From the IMG/VR virus record IMGVR_UViG_3300010885_011784, positions 1-51,307 of that record: a DNA stretch of 51,307 nt. The stretch is one strand, 5' to 3'. The notes beneath the pieces were generated by a model. The model was not told where the DNA came from. It searched no databases and worked only from the letters and a program-made list of their open reading frames with translations. Numbering within the stretch: the first letter of the stretch is position 1; every line of letters starts with the position of its first letter. Below, piece by piece: positions 7,604 through 17,021 of this stretch. Source of the stretch: a virus. Both the position numbers and the translations under genes were made by a program.

Positions 7604-9643
7604 TTATAATCTTCCAATTGCTATTTCAATGACGCCGATAGCGCCGTCAAAGTTTTCTAAACTCTTACCAATAACAGTACCTATCTTAGGGGATTCTTCC
7701 GCTCTTGCTCTTCCGCCACCGGCTGATATTAACATATCACCTTTATTTATTTTTCCAATTACTTTACATGGTACACGACCTTGTAATGCAACCATTGTAG
7801 GGAACTCGCACACCATTGCTGAGTTTAATACATATGCAGGATCAGTTGAAACTACGCCAGCAACCTTACTTGACATGATTCTATACGATTCCATCACTTC
7901 ATTATTACCGTCAAAGTCAACTACCGTGCCAGGTTCGATATATTTGTCACCGGCATATATTTCTGCTAAGTCGGCAAATGTAGCAGTCAATCTAGAACCA
8001 TCACTTAATCCCCAGTTACCAGTGATAGTTCCAGTGCCGGAAACTGTACCGGTAGTTAATAACGGTGTTCTAACATATCCCGTGCCTATAACTCCACCAG
8101 CAATGACATTGGTAGGTGTTGTAATATCTGCTGTAGAATTTAATCCCGATGTTACTGATAATCCAGATACAGTAAGACTACTGGTTGAACGTAAACTACC
8201 TGCAACTAAACTTCCTGTTGCATTTATTGTTCCATTAGTTACTAAATTACCAACACTTGCATCAGCAGTAATTGATAAAGTAGATGCATTGACTGCACTT
8301 AATGCTACAAAATTATTTGAATTCAATGTACCTGTATCAGCATTAAATCCAAAACTACTATTAGTAAATAATCTTACGTTACCAGTTACTGTTGAAGTCA
8401 TCGCTAAGAAATATGCACCTGTGCTAGCACTTGCTGGAATATTTGCAAAATAACTAACATTTGCAGAAGTGACATTACCAACAACATTTCCACCACGTAA
8501 ATTATTTAAATTACCACCTCCACCAATAAATTGTGTTGCAGTAATATTACCTGTACTTATATTTTTAGCACCTGTTATATTATTAATTACTGAAAAGTTA
8601 TTCGCATTGATATTAGTATCAGATGTGATATCACCGTCAGCAGTGATTACGTTACCGGACAACACACCCGATACTGTTAAACTTGTTAATGTACCTGTAC
8701 TTGTGATGTTTGGCTGGGCATTTTGTGTAACCGTCAATGCAACAGTAGCAACATTTGCTAAGGCTGCTGTTCCACTATATGTGCTATAATTTGCATTAGC
8801 TGATTCACCTGTAATATTAGTTCCACTTATATTACTTAATAAATACCCATCACCGTTGAAGAAATTAGCAGTAACTAAATTACCCAATCTTGCATTACCT
8901 GAAGTAATATTACCAGTAACTGCTAAACTTGTTAACGTACCTGTACTTGTGATGTTTGGTTGTGCGGCTGTTGTTAATGTACCTGCAAAATAATTAGAAG
9001 TTGCTAAATTACCTAAGGTGGCATTAGTTGTCTGAATATTTCCTAGGACCGTTAATAACGTTCCATTAAATGTAAGATTAGAACTAGCGCCCACTAATGA
9101 ATTGTTATTAAATAAAATTTGTGTATTTCCGCCAGTAGCTGATATATTAGGAGAAGTAATAGTATTGGCTACTATAGTATTAGCAGTTACTCTAGGGGTA
9201 GTTAATCCAACGCCGCTAACATTTAATGTCAAATTAGCTAATGTGCCTACACTAGTAATTATAGGCTGTGCGGCTGTTCTAATTGTTCCTGTCAAATTGG
9301 CAGCTACAATGTTAGAAGTACTTAATGTATTTGCAATCTTAAGGGAGAAGATGTTGTTACTGCTATTTGCTGTAGCCGCATTTCCAGTAGCAGTTCCAAT
9401 ACCAACTAAAATATTGTCATCAGTATTAATTGTTACTTTAGCAATACTTGCTCTTAGTGTTATTATACCAGTTTCTGATGACGGTATTATACCAGCACCG
9501 CCTACGATTCTAACTACACCCGAAGCAAATGTAGTTTCATACAGTTCTGCAAAATTGTTTTGAGATTTTAAAAACGCAATTCTAACTGGATCCGCTGCCG
9601 GATCGTTTGGATATGCGCCTACGTTGATATTTTCTTGTGCCAT
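7604..9643 (-). CDS. Tail-fibre-type protein with repeat stalk and conserved C-terminal domain
   Basis: A 679-residue protein. The N-terminus (MAQENINVGAYPND) and a helix are followed by a stalk rich in Asn, Thr, Gly and Ala, with copies of the repeat TTAAQPNITSVGTLTSL that also fills the two giant fibre genes at 32-44 kb. The last 130 residues form a compact domain: 'FADLAEIYAGDKYIEPGTVV', then 'VAGVVSTDPAY', 'VALQGRVPCKVIGKI' and 'KIGTVIGKSLE'. This type of C-terminus is common in phage fibres and resembles auto-cleaving (peptidase G2-like) chaperone domains; whether it cleaves is not shown. It has a late promoter at 9661-9668. Confidence 0.8.
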   Translation of the reverse strand: MAQENINVGAYPNDPAADPVRIAFLKSQNNFAELYETTFASGVVRIVGGAGIIPSSETGIITLRASIAKVTINTDDNILVGIGTATGNAATANSSNNIFSLKIANTLSTSNIVAANLTGTIRTAAQPIITSVGTLANLTLNVSGVGLTTPRVTANTIVANTITSPNISATGGNTQILFNNNSLVGASSNLTFNGTLLTVLGNIQTTNATLGNLATSNYFAGTLTTAAQPNITSTGTLTSLAVTGNITSGNARLGNLVTANFFNGDGYLLSNISGTNITGESANANYSTYSGTAALANVATVALTVTQNAQPNITSTGTLTSLTVSGVLSGNVITADGDITSDTNINANNFSVINNITGAKNISTGNITATQFIGGGGNLNNLRGGNVVGNVTSANVSYFANIPASASTGAYFLAMTSTVTGNVRLFTNSSFGFNADTGTLNSNNFVALSAVNASTLSITADASVGNLVTNGTINATGSLVAGSLRSTSSLTVSGLSVTSGLNSTADITTPTNVIAGGVIGTGYVRTPLLTTGTVSGTGTITGNWGLSDGSRLTATFADLAEIYAGDKYIEPGTVVDFDGNNEVMESYRIMSSKVAGVVSTDPAYVLNSAMVCEFPTMVALQGRVPCKVIGKINKGDMLISAGGGRARAEESPKIGTVIGKSLENFDGAIGVIEIAIGRL

Positions 9644-9660
9644 AATTGTGCCCTATAGTG

Positions 9661-9668
9661 TATTTATC
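9661..9668 (-). promoter_or_regulatory. Late promoter (GATAAATA) for the 679-aa fibre gene
   Basis: Located 17 bases before the ATG, followed by AGGG as ribosome-binding site, and placed after the terminator of the gene downstream on the map (9681-9710). Confidence 0.7.
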
Positions 9669-9680
9669 GTTTTTACAACC

Positions 9681-9710
9681 AAAAAAATAGCCCGAGAACA
9701 TCGGGCTATT
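9681..9710 (-). terminator. Rho-independent terminator after the 1538-aa gene
   Basis: Minus strand: AATAGCCCGA, loop of five, TCGGGCTATT, then seven or more T. It lies 16 bases after the stop at 9726. Confidence 0.85.
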
Positions 9711-9725
9711 AAATGCGTGAATTAC

Positions 9726-12700
9726 TTAGATTCCGCTTAGTTTTCTAAAATCAGACAACAAATCGGTGCTATCTTTCATTAGTGTACCTTCTGCTGTAAC
9801 AATTTTAATGATTGGAGCTGTAGATTGACTGCGTTTTTCGCCCATGCCACCACCGCCACTTAGTGTTCTCATCATAAATTCTAAGTCTTGGTCTGCTGTA
9901 TCATCAGCATCATTAGCATATTCTTCTAATTGTCTTGACAACTCGGCTTTAGCCTGCTGAAGCATTTTTAGTTCGTGTTCATAATGAGAAGGATCGCCGC
10001 CAAATTCATAAGCCATCTGACTCAATTGTTTTGGAGTGGCTGCTTTGATTCTTTCCTGTGTCTCTGAATCGTATTGAGAGGCTGCGCTTTCATTTACTTC
10101 TTCGTAGTCACATCCACATGATTCCATTGGGTAACCGCATTCATTACAAGTTTCTTGTCCTTCATCGACTTCTTCTTTGCCACCTTGTTCGTCTTGTCCT
10201 AGACGTCCGGATACTACATCACCTTGAGTGACTTCATCATACGGTTTAGCATTATTTGCTAAGTTACCATCATTAGCTTCTTGAACTGGATATTCTTTAC
10301 CGTCTACTTCAAAACTGCTTTGGTGATTTTTTACAGCCTCAGCACGGTTTCCACTGAATTCGTTACCTTCTTCCACACCAGCTTCATCTACTTTTTCAGG
10401 TTCATCGTCACATGCACATGGACTCTCTCCGCATGTTTCGCATTCACCTTCATGTTCTTCGTGGTTATGTTCTTCACCACTATCTTCAATGCCAGTCATT
10501 TTCTTAATCAACGCCATCATGTCATCGCCGCCTTCATCACCCATTGAATCATGTGCGTGAGGGTCACCAACTGCAATTAATTGTGCTTCTGGGCCTTGAT
10601 GTTCATCACCTGACATTGGAAGACCATAGTTGTTAACTTCTTGACCGTGTTCTTGTTTAGCACCACCTAAACCACCTAAACCTGCGTTACGCAATAGTTC
10701 AATGATTTCGTGTGCATTACCTTCAGTAGCACTTACATTAACACTGTCATGACCTTGGTCATCAATTGTTGTGCTGATTGTAAGATTCTCATTCAATAAT
10801 GAATCCAATTCTTTGTCCCAGCTTTCTAATTGTAGGTCTTTCATATTTTTTCCTTCAAATGCTCTACGTGAGCTTGCTAAGTTTCTAATGAAACTACCTG
10901 CTTCTTTAACACCTTCTGGATCTCCGCTTGGTGCCTTAACTGTTCCTCTTGGATTAGATTGCCATGTACCTTGCACAATACTACCCATACCATTTTCTGG
11001 CTTCTTAGGAGGCATATAAGGTGGAGTTTGCCCCATTCCGTTTGTATTAGTTTTAGCTTCATCAACTGTACCTTGACCTAAATAATGGTGATAAGCTGTA
11101 ACAACTTCACCTAAGAAATCTGGATCATGGTTTAATTTGTAATGTGCAGACTTAGGTGTCATGCCCATTTGAATCATTTCGTGATATACTGCATTAGCAA
11201 ATTCATCAGAGTCAGAAGCCAATGTAGGATTTTCTTGCGCTAAAATTTTACCAATTTTCTCGTAAGTATATTCGCTTTCTTCCATTACACGTGCTTCAGA
11301 AACTTTCTTCTTGTCACCTAATGCTTTGAAGTCAGCACTAGTTAATTTACCTTTTGGTGGTGCAACATCTAAGTCATCTTGGTCGCCCGGTAAATCTTTT
11401 GTCTCTTTAACTTTCTTAGCAACTGGATTCTTTTTCTTGAAGGACGGATAAGGTGCTGTCTGCGTGAATGCGTTGGAGGTTTTAGCTGGCTTCCACTTGT
11501 CGCCAATGGCTTTTTTCATTGGCTCTTCTTTGTCACCATCAATTTCTGATTCATTAATCATGTTATCAGAAACTACTTCCATCCAATCTTTTAGACTATG
11601 CTTAACAGACTTCTTACCAACTTCACCTTTTGGTTTGCCACCTAACATGCCTTGTAAGCCTGATGTATCAAACTTGGTATCATTACCGTGTTCGTCTTTA
11701 TCACCTTTTGTTGGGCGACCACGACCACGTTTTGGCGCGTCTTTTTTAGCTTCTGAGCCTTTATCAACTTTGCCAATCTTATGTCCATATTGGTCACGAA
11801 CATCTTCTTTGCCATAGCTGTTACCATAAGTACCTTTGTGTACAGTAACTTCTGATTCTGTTAGTTCAGGTAGACCTGAAAATTTTCTTAGTTGATTTAG
11901 TTCCATAGTTGATTCTCTCATAATTGATTCTTCAAAGTCACGTGTTGCCTGAGTTTCAGGTCCACCTTGATTTGGTTGTACACCTTTACCAAGCATATCT
12001 GCTTTATCACGTTGAAATTCTGCCATGTCAGCATCGCCCGAAGTTGTTGGGGCAGGTGATTTAACTCCTGCCATTGGGCTACCTGAGCCGGCTGGTCCTG
12101 CAGTTGTTCCTGTCTGTGAACCTGCATTATTTTGTGCTGTTCTTAATGAAGATGCATTACTGACACCTGCCATTGGACTACCTGATGTTGTTGCGGCTTG
12201 TGTATTGCTTGATTGATTCATTGCTGATTGAGCAGGTGCTTGTTGTGGTGCCATTGTAGTATTGTTAGCAGTACCTGAACCAGCATTGACACCTGCCATT
12301 GGGCTACCTGATGTTGGTTGTGTCGCAGGTGCTCTTGTTCCTAAAGCTCCTTGATTAAATGCTGACGGAGTTTCTGCCGGTGCTCTTGTTCCTAAATTAC
12401 CTTGATTGAATCCAATACCTGCTGACTGAGTTCCTGGATTAGCTGGAGCTGCTGTTGGTGCAGGTTGTCCGCCCATGATGCCTGTCTTAGCTAATTCATT
12501 TGCACCGCCTGCTGTTTGTGCTTGACTACCTACTGCTGGACCTTGTGGTTGAGGTTTAGCCGCCGGTGCTGTTGTTGCTGCCTGTGTCTTTGGCATTGTT
12601 GGATTAACAAATCCTCTTCCGCCGCCTGCTGATGGAGGTTGTTTTGCAGATGTGCCACCTGCCGCTGCCATTGCTGCTCCCATGTTGGGCGGGGTTGTTG

Positions 12701-14342
12701 TTGCAGTCTGTGTGGGTGCCGCACGTCTTGCCGCTAATTCTGCTTGTGCATTGCCTCTTCCGCCACCAACAGTAGCGGCTTGTATACCAGCACCACGTTG
12801 AAATGATCCGGGAGGACCTGATGCACCAGCAGATGTTACTGCCGGAGTCGCTGCCGGTGGTTTTACTTGATTCATTGCTGATTGAGCAGGTGCTACTTGC
12901 GGAGTAACTTTAGCTGATCCTGCGCCAGCTGGTTGACCTACTGGAGCTGCTGGTCCAGTAGTTCCTTTTTGTGTCCCTGCTTGATTTTGCATTGCTCTTA
13001 GTGATGATGCATTAGTAGCAGTTGTTGGTGCCGTTTGAGATACCGGTGCTTCTGTTAGTTGAGACATACCTGAAAGTTCCCTTATTCTGTTTAATTCTTC
13101 TTTGATGCCAAAGAAGTTCTTAAGACCTTGTAAATTCTTTTCACCCTGTGCTCTATTCTTATCATAGCTACCAGGAGTTACTTTACCAAATCTATCAGTA
13201 TCACCAATCTCAGCATCGCTACGTGTTCTGATAGCATTACCTTCACGGTCTTTCCATGTTTCACCTGAAGCATTCTTAACTTCAGGACCTTTGTCATACG
13301 GATTTTCTGGAGTACCTTTAACTGGTTCTGGAGCAGGGGTAGTAGTTGCAGCCTGAGTTGGTTCAGGAGGTTTTGTTATTGCTTGAAGAATATTGGTATT
13401 TGTTTGATTTACTGCGTTTTGTCCTGCTGGATCAACAAAAGCATTTGCTCTTGCATCGTCACTATCATCCATTGAAGTTACAGGTGGTGCTACCGGTTCT
13501 GGTTTTACTGGTTCTGGAGCCGGAGCTGGTGGTTTTTCTAATTCTCTAGGTAGTACTGAATCTGGTTTGTCTAATTCTGCTCTAGGTTGACCTGATGGTC
13601 GTGTCATTCTTTGTGCAATTTTGTCTAGTGTGTCGCCTTTTTGTATCTTATACATATTGCCGCCACCTAAATCAATACTGTCACCTGCTTTAATTTGATT
13701 AACGTTTTTAATTTTATCTGGGTTCAATGCCATCAATGATTGAGCACCTTGATTACCTTTGTAGCCTAAGTTTTGCTGTGGTTTATTTCCTGTAGTAGTT
13801 GTTGCTGGATTAGTGTTTGGTTTAGTAACTGTGTTGCCAGATGAATCTATATCTTTACCACCTAGAATTTCTGAATTACGTCTTTCGATTTCGGCTGGTG
13901 TTAGTTTATTGCCAGGAGTAGTTGTTGCTGGACTTGTTTTATCAGCAGATGGCTTCAATGCTAACCCACCGGCTGTAAGACCTGCGGCTGCAACAGTACC
14001 ACCGGCTACTTTTGTACCAGTTGACACACCTTTTTTCGGCGGAGGTGCCTGAGTAAATCTTGGCTCTGCACCTCTTGGTGCATTACCCTTTGCCGCGGCT
14101 GCGGCATTTTGAGCTTTTAAGTCAGCCTGTTGTTTTATAAAATCTTGGGCTTCTTTACTTTGTCCTGGCTTTGGTACATTTGGATTAGCAGATGCCGCTC
14201 TTAACTTGTCTGCTTGAGACAAAGTTTTTACTTCTTTTCCTGCAATACTTGTTGCAACATTTGGCTTAATACCAATCTTTTCTAAGCCTGCTGGATTTAC
14301 TGGAAGAGCCTCATCCAAGTTTTTTAATTCATTAATTTTCAT
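9726..14342 (-). CDS. Giant disordered protein with LysM and AT-hook; candidate packaged internal head polyprotein
   Basis: A 1538-residue, low-complexity protein (Ala, Pro, Gln, Thr, Gly) that is acidic toward the end. The N-terminus (MKINELKNLDEA) resembles T4 capsid-targeting peptides and contains I-N-E and L-D-E sites. Features in order: a LysM-like motif 'YKIQKGDTLDKIAQ' (about 231-244); a helix 'ELNRIRELSGMSQLTEA' ending with LTE (429-431); a second copy 'ELNQLRKFSGLPELTES' with LTE (827-829); an AT-hook 'KRGRGRPTK' (about 871-879); two cysteine clusters near 1300 and 1400; and a C-terminus 'FRKLSGI'. T4 prohead protease cuts after (I/L)xE, so processing during head maturation is plausible. 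Its ribosome-binding site is AGGAATT; a terminator follows. Confidence 0.75.
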   Translation of the reverse strand: MKINELKNLDEALPVNPAGLEKIGIKPNVATSIAGKEVKTLSQADKLRAASANPNVPKPGQSKEAQDFIKQQADLKAQNAAAAAKGNAPRGAEPRFTQAPPPKKGVSTGTKVAGGTVAAAGLTAGGLALKPSADKTSPATTTPGNKLTPAEIERRNSEILGGKDIDSSGNTVTKPNTNPATTTTGNKPQQNLGYKGNQGAQSLMALNPDKIKNVNQIKAGDSIDLGGGNMYKIQKGDTLDKIAQRMTRPSGQPRAELDKPDSVLPRELEKPPAPAPEPVKPEPVAPPVTSMDDSDDARANAFVDPAGQNAVNQTNTNILQAITKPPEPTQAATTTPAPEPVKGTPENPYDKGPEVKNASGETWKDREGNAIRTRSDAEIGDTDRFGKVTPGSYDKNRAQGEKNLQGLKNFFGIKEELNRIRELSGMSQLTEAPVSQTAPTTATNASSLRAMQNQAGTQKGTTGPAAPVGQPAGAGSAKVTPQVAPAQSAMNQVKPPAATPAVTSAGASGPPGSFQRGAGIQAATVGGGRGNAQAELAARRAAPTQTATTTPPNMGAAMAAAGGTSAKQPPSAGGGRGFVNPTMPKTQAATTAPAAKPQPQGPAVGSQAQTAGGANELAKTGIMGGQPAPTAAPANPGTQSAGIGFNQGNLGTRAPAETPSAFNQGALGTRAPATQPTSGSPMAGVNAGSGTANNTTMAPQQAPAQSAMNQSSNTQAATTSGSPMAGVSNASSLRTAQNNAGSQTGTTAGPAGSGSPMAGVKSPAPTTSGDADMAEFQRDKADMLGKGVQPNQGGPETQATRDFEESIMRESTMELNQLRKFSGLPELTESEVTVHKGTYGNSYGKEDVRDQYGHKIGKVDKGSEAKKDAPKRGRGRPTKGDKDEHGNDTKFDTSGLQGMLGGKPKGEVGKKSVKHSLKDWMEVVSDNMINESEIDGDKEEPMKKAIGDKWKPAKTSNAFTQTAPYPSFKKKNPVAKKVKETKDLPGDQDDLDVAPPKGKLTSADFKALGDKKKVSEARVMEESEYTYEKIGKILAQENPTLASDSDEFANAVYHEMIQMGMTPKSAHYKLNHDPDFLGEVVTAYHHYLGQGTVDEAKTNTNGMGQTPPYMPPKKPENGMGSIVQGTWQSNPRGTVKAPSGDPEGVKEAGSFIRNLASSRRAFEGKNMKDLQLESWDKELDSLLNENLTISTTIDDQGHDSVNVSATEGNAHEIIELLRNAGLGGLGGAKQEHGQEVNNYGLPMSGDEHQGPEAQLIAVGDPHAHDSMGDEGGDDMMALIKKMTGIEDSGEEHNHEEHEGECETCGESPCACDDEPEKVDEAGVEEGNEFSGNRAEAVKNHQSSFEVDGKEYPVQEANDGNLANNAKPYDEVTQGDVVSGRLGQDEQGGKEEVDEGQETCNECGYPMESCGCDYEEVNESAASQYDSETQERIKAATPKQLSQMAYEFGGDPSHYEHELKMLQQAKAELSRQLEEYANDADDTADQDLEFMMRTLSGGGGMGEKRSQSTAPIIKIVTAEGTLMKDSTDLLSDFRKLSGI

Positions 14343-14343
14343 T

Positions 14344-15675
14344 TTAATTCCTATATCCCATTAAGTATTTAACTCTTTCCAATTCGGTAGAGCTTTCTTT
14401 AAATGTATCTTTACTAAACATACTGCCGTTGTCAGTATCTGTATTTTGCGGTTTGCTGTTTGGATTTTCTGTTGGTTTTTCTGCTGGTTTTTCTGCATCT
14501 TGTTTTGCTTTATAGGCAGCATCCCATTTCTTAGCAGAATCACTATCATTATATTTTTTTGTATGTGGGCCTGAATCGTCAGGAGAAAAAGCATATTTTT
14601 CAGCACCTTTAATAGCAGCGTAAGTTAGTGCGCCACCTACCGCCAGATTGCCTGCTGTTCTTCCCGCCCAATTACCTACTCTTCTACCAATACTAGGGTT
14701 TACTGTTTTATCAATGTCACCTACAGTTTTTTCTACTTTTGCTAAACGTTGTTCAGCATCTGTTGCTGAAGTCTTTGGTTGTGTATCTGTAGTCTTTGGC
14801 TTAGGTGTCGGTGTCGGTGTCGGTGTCGGTTTTTTAGTAGGGATAGAGCTTGTTGGTCCTTGACCTCCAGACATTTTTGGTGGCTTTAATGAACCGGGTG
14901 TGGGTGTTGAAGCTGAACGTAATTTGTTCGACAAAGAAGTAGTACCTGCGGCTTTACCACCGAATCCGCCACTGCCGCCCTCTAAATCACGTGCAAGAAC
15001 ATTTGCACCTTTATCAAATTTACCTTCATCTACATAAGGATTGTTAGGGTCTACTTTTTTTGCACCTGCGGCTGCTGCCTTATCTGCGGCTATGCCACCT
15101 CCTATAGCTCCTGTACCTTTTACAACTTTACCTGCAACTTTACCTGCCTTATTTGTTGCAACTGCTGATGGTACAACTTTAGATAATCCTTTAGAGATTA
15201 AGTTAGCACCTTTCATTCCTGCATTGAATACACTAAGTGGTGCAAAATAAGAACCTATTTCTCCTACTTTACTTGCAATCGGACTACGGTCTAATGCGTC
15301 AGCAGATGCGGCATATGTGTTTTTTAATTCGTCATCATAGTTGTTACTACCCATCATTGATTTCATTTTTGCGTCAAGTTTATCAGCATATCCAAATGTC
15401 AATGTATTGGTGCCTGCTCTTACTGCATCATCCACTGCTTGTGCGGTATTGTAAGCCGCTTGTCCTGGATTGTTTACTGCAAATTTAGCACCGGCTGCAA
15501 TATCACGACCGGCTTGTTTATATGTTTCAGGATCAATTGCGGCTTTACCTGCTCTCGTGGCTACATCACCAACGGCAGAAGCAACATTTTTTCCATAATC
15601 AACTATATCATCCCCCCAACCTTCAGTAGTGGGACGAGATTTAGATTCACTGACTATGATTTCTTTTATGTTCAT
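14344..15675 (-). CDS. Glycine/alanine-rich protein, candidate internal head or ejection protein
   Basis: A 443-residue protein, N-terminus MNIKEIIVSES, an (I/L)xE-type start. The middle has glycine-alanine segments that could insert into membranes ('GTGAIGGGIAADKAAAAG', about 188-205; 'AGNLAVGGALTYAAIKG', about 342-358). Between them lies a Thr-Pro linker of TPTPTPTPKPK, encoded by a 6-base tandem repeat. The C-terminus 'ELERVKYLMGYRN' resembles the LSG helices of the giant neighbour. It overlaps the start of the next gene's upstream partner (ATGA at 15672-15675) and is followed at two bases by the giant gene. Inference: a packaged protein that could be injected with DNA. A tail-tape function is less likely given its length. 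Confidence 0.7.
   Translation of the reverse strand: MNIKEIIVSESKSRPTTEGWGDDIVDYGKNVASAVGDVATRAGKAAIDPETYKQAGRDIAAGAKFAVNNPGQAAYNTAQAVDDAVRAGTNTLTFGYADKLDAKMKSMMGSNNYDDELKNTYAASADALDRSPIASKVGEIGSYFAPLSVFNAGMKGANLISKGLSKVVPSAVATNKAGKVAGKVVKGTGAIGGGIAADKAAAAGAKKVDPNNPYVDEGKFDKGANVLARDLEGGSGGFGGKAAGTTSLSNKLRSASTPTPGSLKPPKMSGGQGPTSSIPTKKPTPTPTPTPKPKTTDTQPKTSATDAEQRLAKVEKTVGDIDKTVNPSIGRRVGNWAGRTAGNLAVGGALTYAAIKGAEKYAFSPDDSGPHTKKYNDSDSAKKWDAAYKAKQDAEKPAEKPTENPNSKPQNTDTDNGSMFSKDTFKESSTELERVKYLMGYRN
14804..14827. repeat. Four copies of GGTGTC in the 443-aa gene
   Basis: A perfect 6-base tandem repeat that encodes the alternating Thr-Pro linker. Confidence 0.8.
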
Positions 15676-15884
15676 TTTCTTTTATCTAGCTTGTTTTCAA
15701 TACGTTGTAATTGTGATTGTAGTTCTGCTACCTTTTCAGACACGTTGTCCATTTTAGTACTATTAATTTCAACTTTTTTATCAATGGCTGACATGTTAGA
15801 ATTGACGGTAAGATAACCTGTACCACCTAGACTACATGCACCTATTACTATCCAAGTCAATTGGCTTGTATTAAAATCGATCAT
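15672..15884 (-). CDS. Small membrane-anchored coiled-coil protein (70 aa)
   Basis: One hydrophobic segment (WIVIGACSLGGTGYLTV, about residues 11-27) is followed by a charged heptad-like coiled coil (residues 34-68). This one-pass layout is seen in some holins and in spanin-type or tail membrane proteins. It is embedded between two candidate internal-head genes with four-base ATGA overlaps on both sides, so it is translated with them. No holin-specific motif is visible, so the lysis role is only possible; a membrane-interacting component for DNA delivery would fit the neighbours equally well. Confidence 0.65.
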   Translation of the reverse strand: MIDFNTSQLTWIVIGACSLGGTGYLTVNSNMSAIDKKVEINSTKMDNVSEKVAELQSQLQRIENKLDKRK

Positions 15885-16483
15885 TTATTAGCTCCAGTAG
15901 ATGGCTTTGGTGGACGTTTCATGTTAGACATTGGACTCTTTGTTTGAATTCCGTCTTTTGATGTGTTCTTGATTGTTGCTGTTTTCTTACCAGAGTAAGG
16001 AATGTCTACACTTGGTTTCTTTGGAAGTACTTTATCTAAGTACTGATTTGCATATTCTTTGCTTGCTTCTTTGCCGTTATCTTCTAGTTCAGGTTTGTCT
16101 AGTAGAGCTTTCTTATCATCACTCATTTGATTTGCATACTTGTCATTTTCTGCATTGATACTGTCATTGAAGTCAGTAGTTATAACTCTAACTGTATTGA
16201 TATTCTTACCTAACAATTGAGCGATTTGTTGAATCATTGGCTCAGTAGCTGGATACTTGAATTCTGCTTTAATGATGTGTACTGCCTCATTGTGCAAGTC
16301 AGGGAATCCAAATGGGTCTTTAGTTATTGGTGTAGATTTTGGGTCACTGACTGAGACAGGATCAAATTTGTTCAAGTTATACTTAAACATTTCGATAAAG
16401 TTTTTGTCCACATCACCGGCGATTTTGATAGTGTAACGGTATGTACGTACACTTTCCATTAGATAAGAGCGAAGGCTTTTCAT
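15881..16483 (-). CDS. Candidate prohead-core or internal head protein (200 aa)
   Basis: The N-terminus MKSLRSYLMES carries an L-M-E site at residues 8-10, like T4 capsid-targeting peptides. Residues about 15-110 look like a compact alpha/beta domain ('YRYTIKIAGDV', 'AVHIIKAEFKYP', 'NTVRVITTDF'), and the C-terminal third is lysine- and proline-rich and disordered. T4 gene clusters carry such proteins near prohead scaffold genes, but I cannot match it to gp67 or gp68. It has a late promoter at 16503-16510 and an AGGA ribosome-binding site. A short AT-rich inverted repeat joins the promoter and the start codon. Confidence 0.65.
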   Translation of the reverse strand: MKSLRSYLMESVRTYRYTIKIAGDVDKNFIEMFKYNLNKFDPVSVSDPKSTPITKDPFGFPDLHNEAVHIIKAEFKYPATEPMIQQIAQLLGKNINTVRVITTDFNDSINAENDKYANQMSDDKKALLDKPELEDNGKEASKEYANQYLDKVLPKKPSVDIPYSGKKTATIKNTSKDGIQTKSPMSNMKRPPKPSTGANK

Positions 16484-16502
16484 ATTATGTTTTCCTATGT
16501 AA

Positions 16503-16510
16503 TATTTATC
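16503..16510 (-). promoter_or_regulatory. Late promoter (GATAAATA) for the 200-aa gene
   Basis: Located 19 bases before the ATG at 16483. A 6-base AT inverted repeat (16482-16487 with 16500-16505) covers the promoter's last bases and the start codon. Confidence 0.68.
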
Positions 16511-16514
16511 TTTT

Positions 16515-17000
16515 TTACGTTTTTTTATTATTAGCTAGGATAGACTTTAGTAGTTCATTTCTATCTACTAAGTTGCCTTCTCCTAACGGAGTAGACTCAA
16601 TTTCTTCAGTTTTGCTAGTTATCTTGTGGTCTAATTGTGCTTTCTTTAGCTGTAAATCAAGCATTTTCAACTTTTTATTAATCTTAGCGGTCTTAGCAGT
16701 AATAGCATGTCCTAGCATACTGCTGGCACTATTGAATATTTCGGCTGCAAAACGACTATCTACTTGCATACCTAAATCCATCAAGTCTTTGTAGCTGGCT
16801 GTGGCTGTTTTAGCTAACTCATCCATCTCATTGTCACTAGCTTCTAATCCACGTACTTGAGGTAGTGCATTTTCAATCTTAGATAATGTGTCGTATGCTT
16901 CTGTTGTGATGATATCCATCTCGGCATGCTGTATCAACTCCTCGTTTACTGAGGAAGCATCTTCCGCTAATTCAAATAGTTCTGTTAATTTTTTGGTCAT
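16515..17000 (-). CDS. 16: Small terminase subunit, T4 gp16-like
   Basis: A 161-residue helical protein that starts DNA packaging and recruits the large terminase gp17. Family-type segments: 'YKDLMDLGMQVDSRFAAEIF' (about 83-102) and the long charged helix 'KTAKINKKLKMLDLQLKKAQ' (about 117-136), which correspond to the oligomerising coiled coil of gp16 (T4 length 164). The large subunit gene 17, next to 16 in T4, is not in this window. The start codon lies in a hairpin with a late promoter (AATAAATA at 17019-17026) at its outer arm, so translation is predicted to depend on late transcription. The ribosome-binding site is GGAAG. Confidence 0.85.
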   Translation of the reverse strand: MTKKLTELFELAEDASSVNEELIQHAEMDIITTEAYDTLSKIENALPQVRGLEASDNEMDELAKTATASYKDLMDLGMQVDSRFAAEIFNSASSMLGHAITAKTAKINKKLKMLDLQLKKAQLDHKITSKTEEIESTPLGEGNLVDRNELLKSILANNKKT

Positions 17001-17021
17001 ACTGCTTCCATATAGCAGTAT
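16999..17021 (-). promoter_or_regulatory. 16: Hairpin covering the gene 16 start codon
   Basis: Arms ATACTGCT (17021-17014) and AGCAGTAT (17006-16999), 7-base loop containing part of the GGAAG ribosome-binding site. The start codon ATG (17000-16998) begins in the second arm. Confidence 0.7.

Noticed and set aside
7629-8453. A 274-codon plus-strand frame opposite the 679-aa fibre gene
   Set aside because: Same antisense effect of repeat sequence; no ribosome-binding site and no recognisable protein.
15672-15884. Firm call of a holin
   Set aside because: One membrane segment and a coiled coil fit several phage proteins; the gene is not next to the endolysin, and no holin motif is visible.
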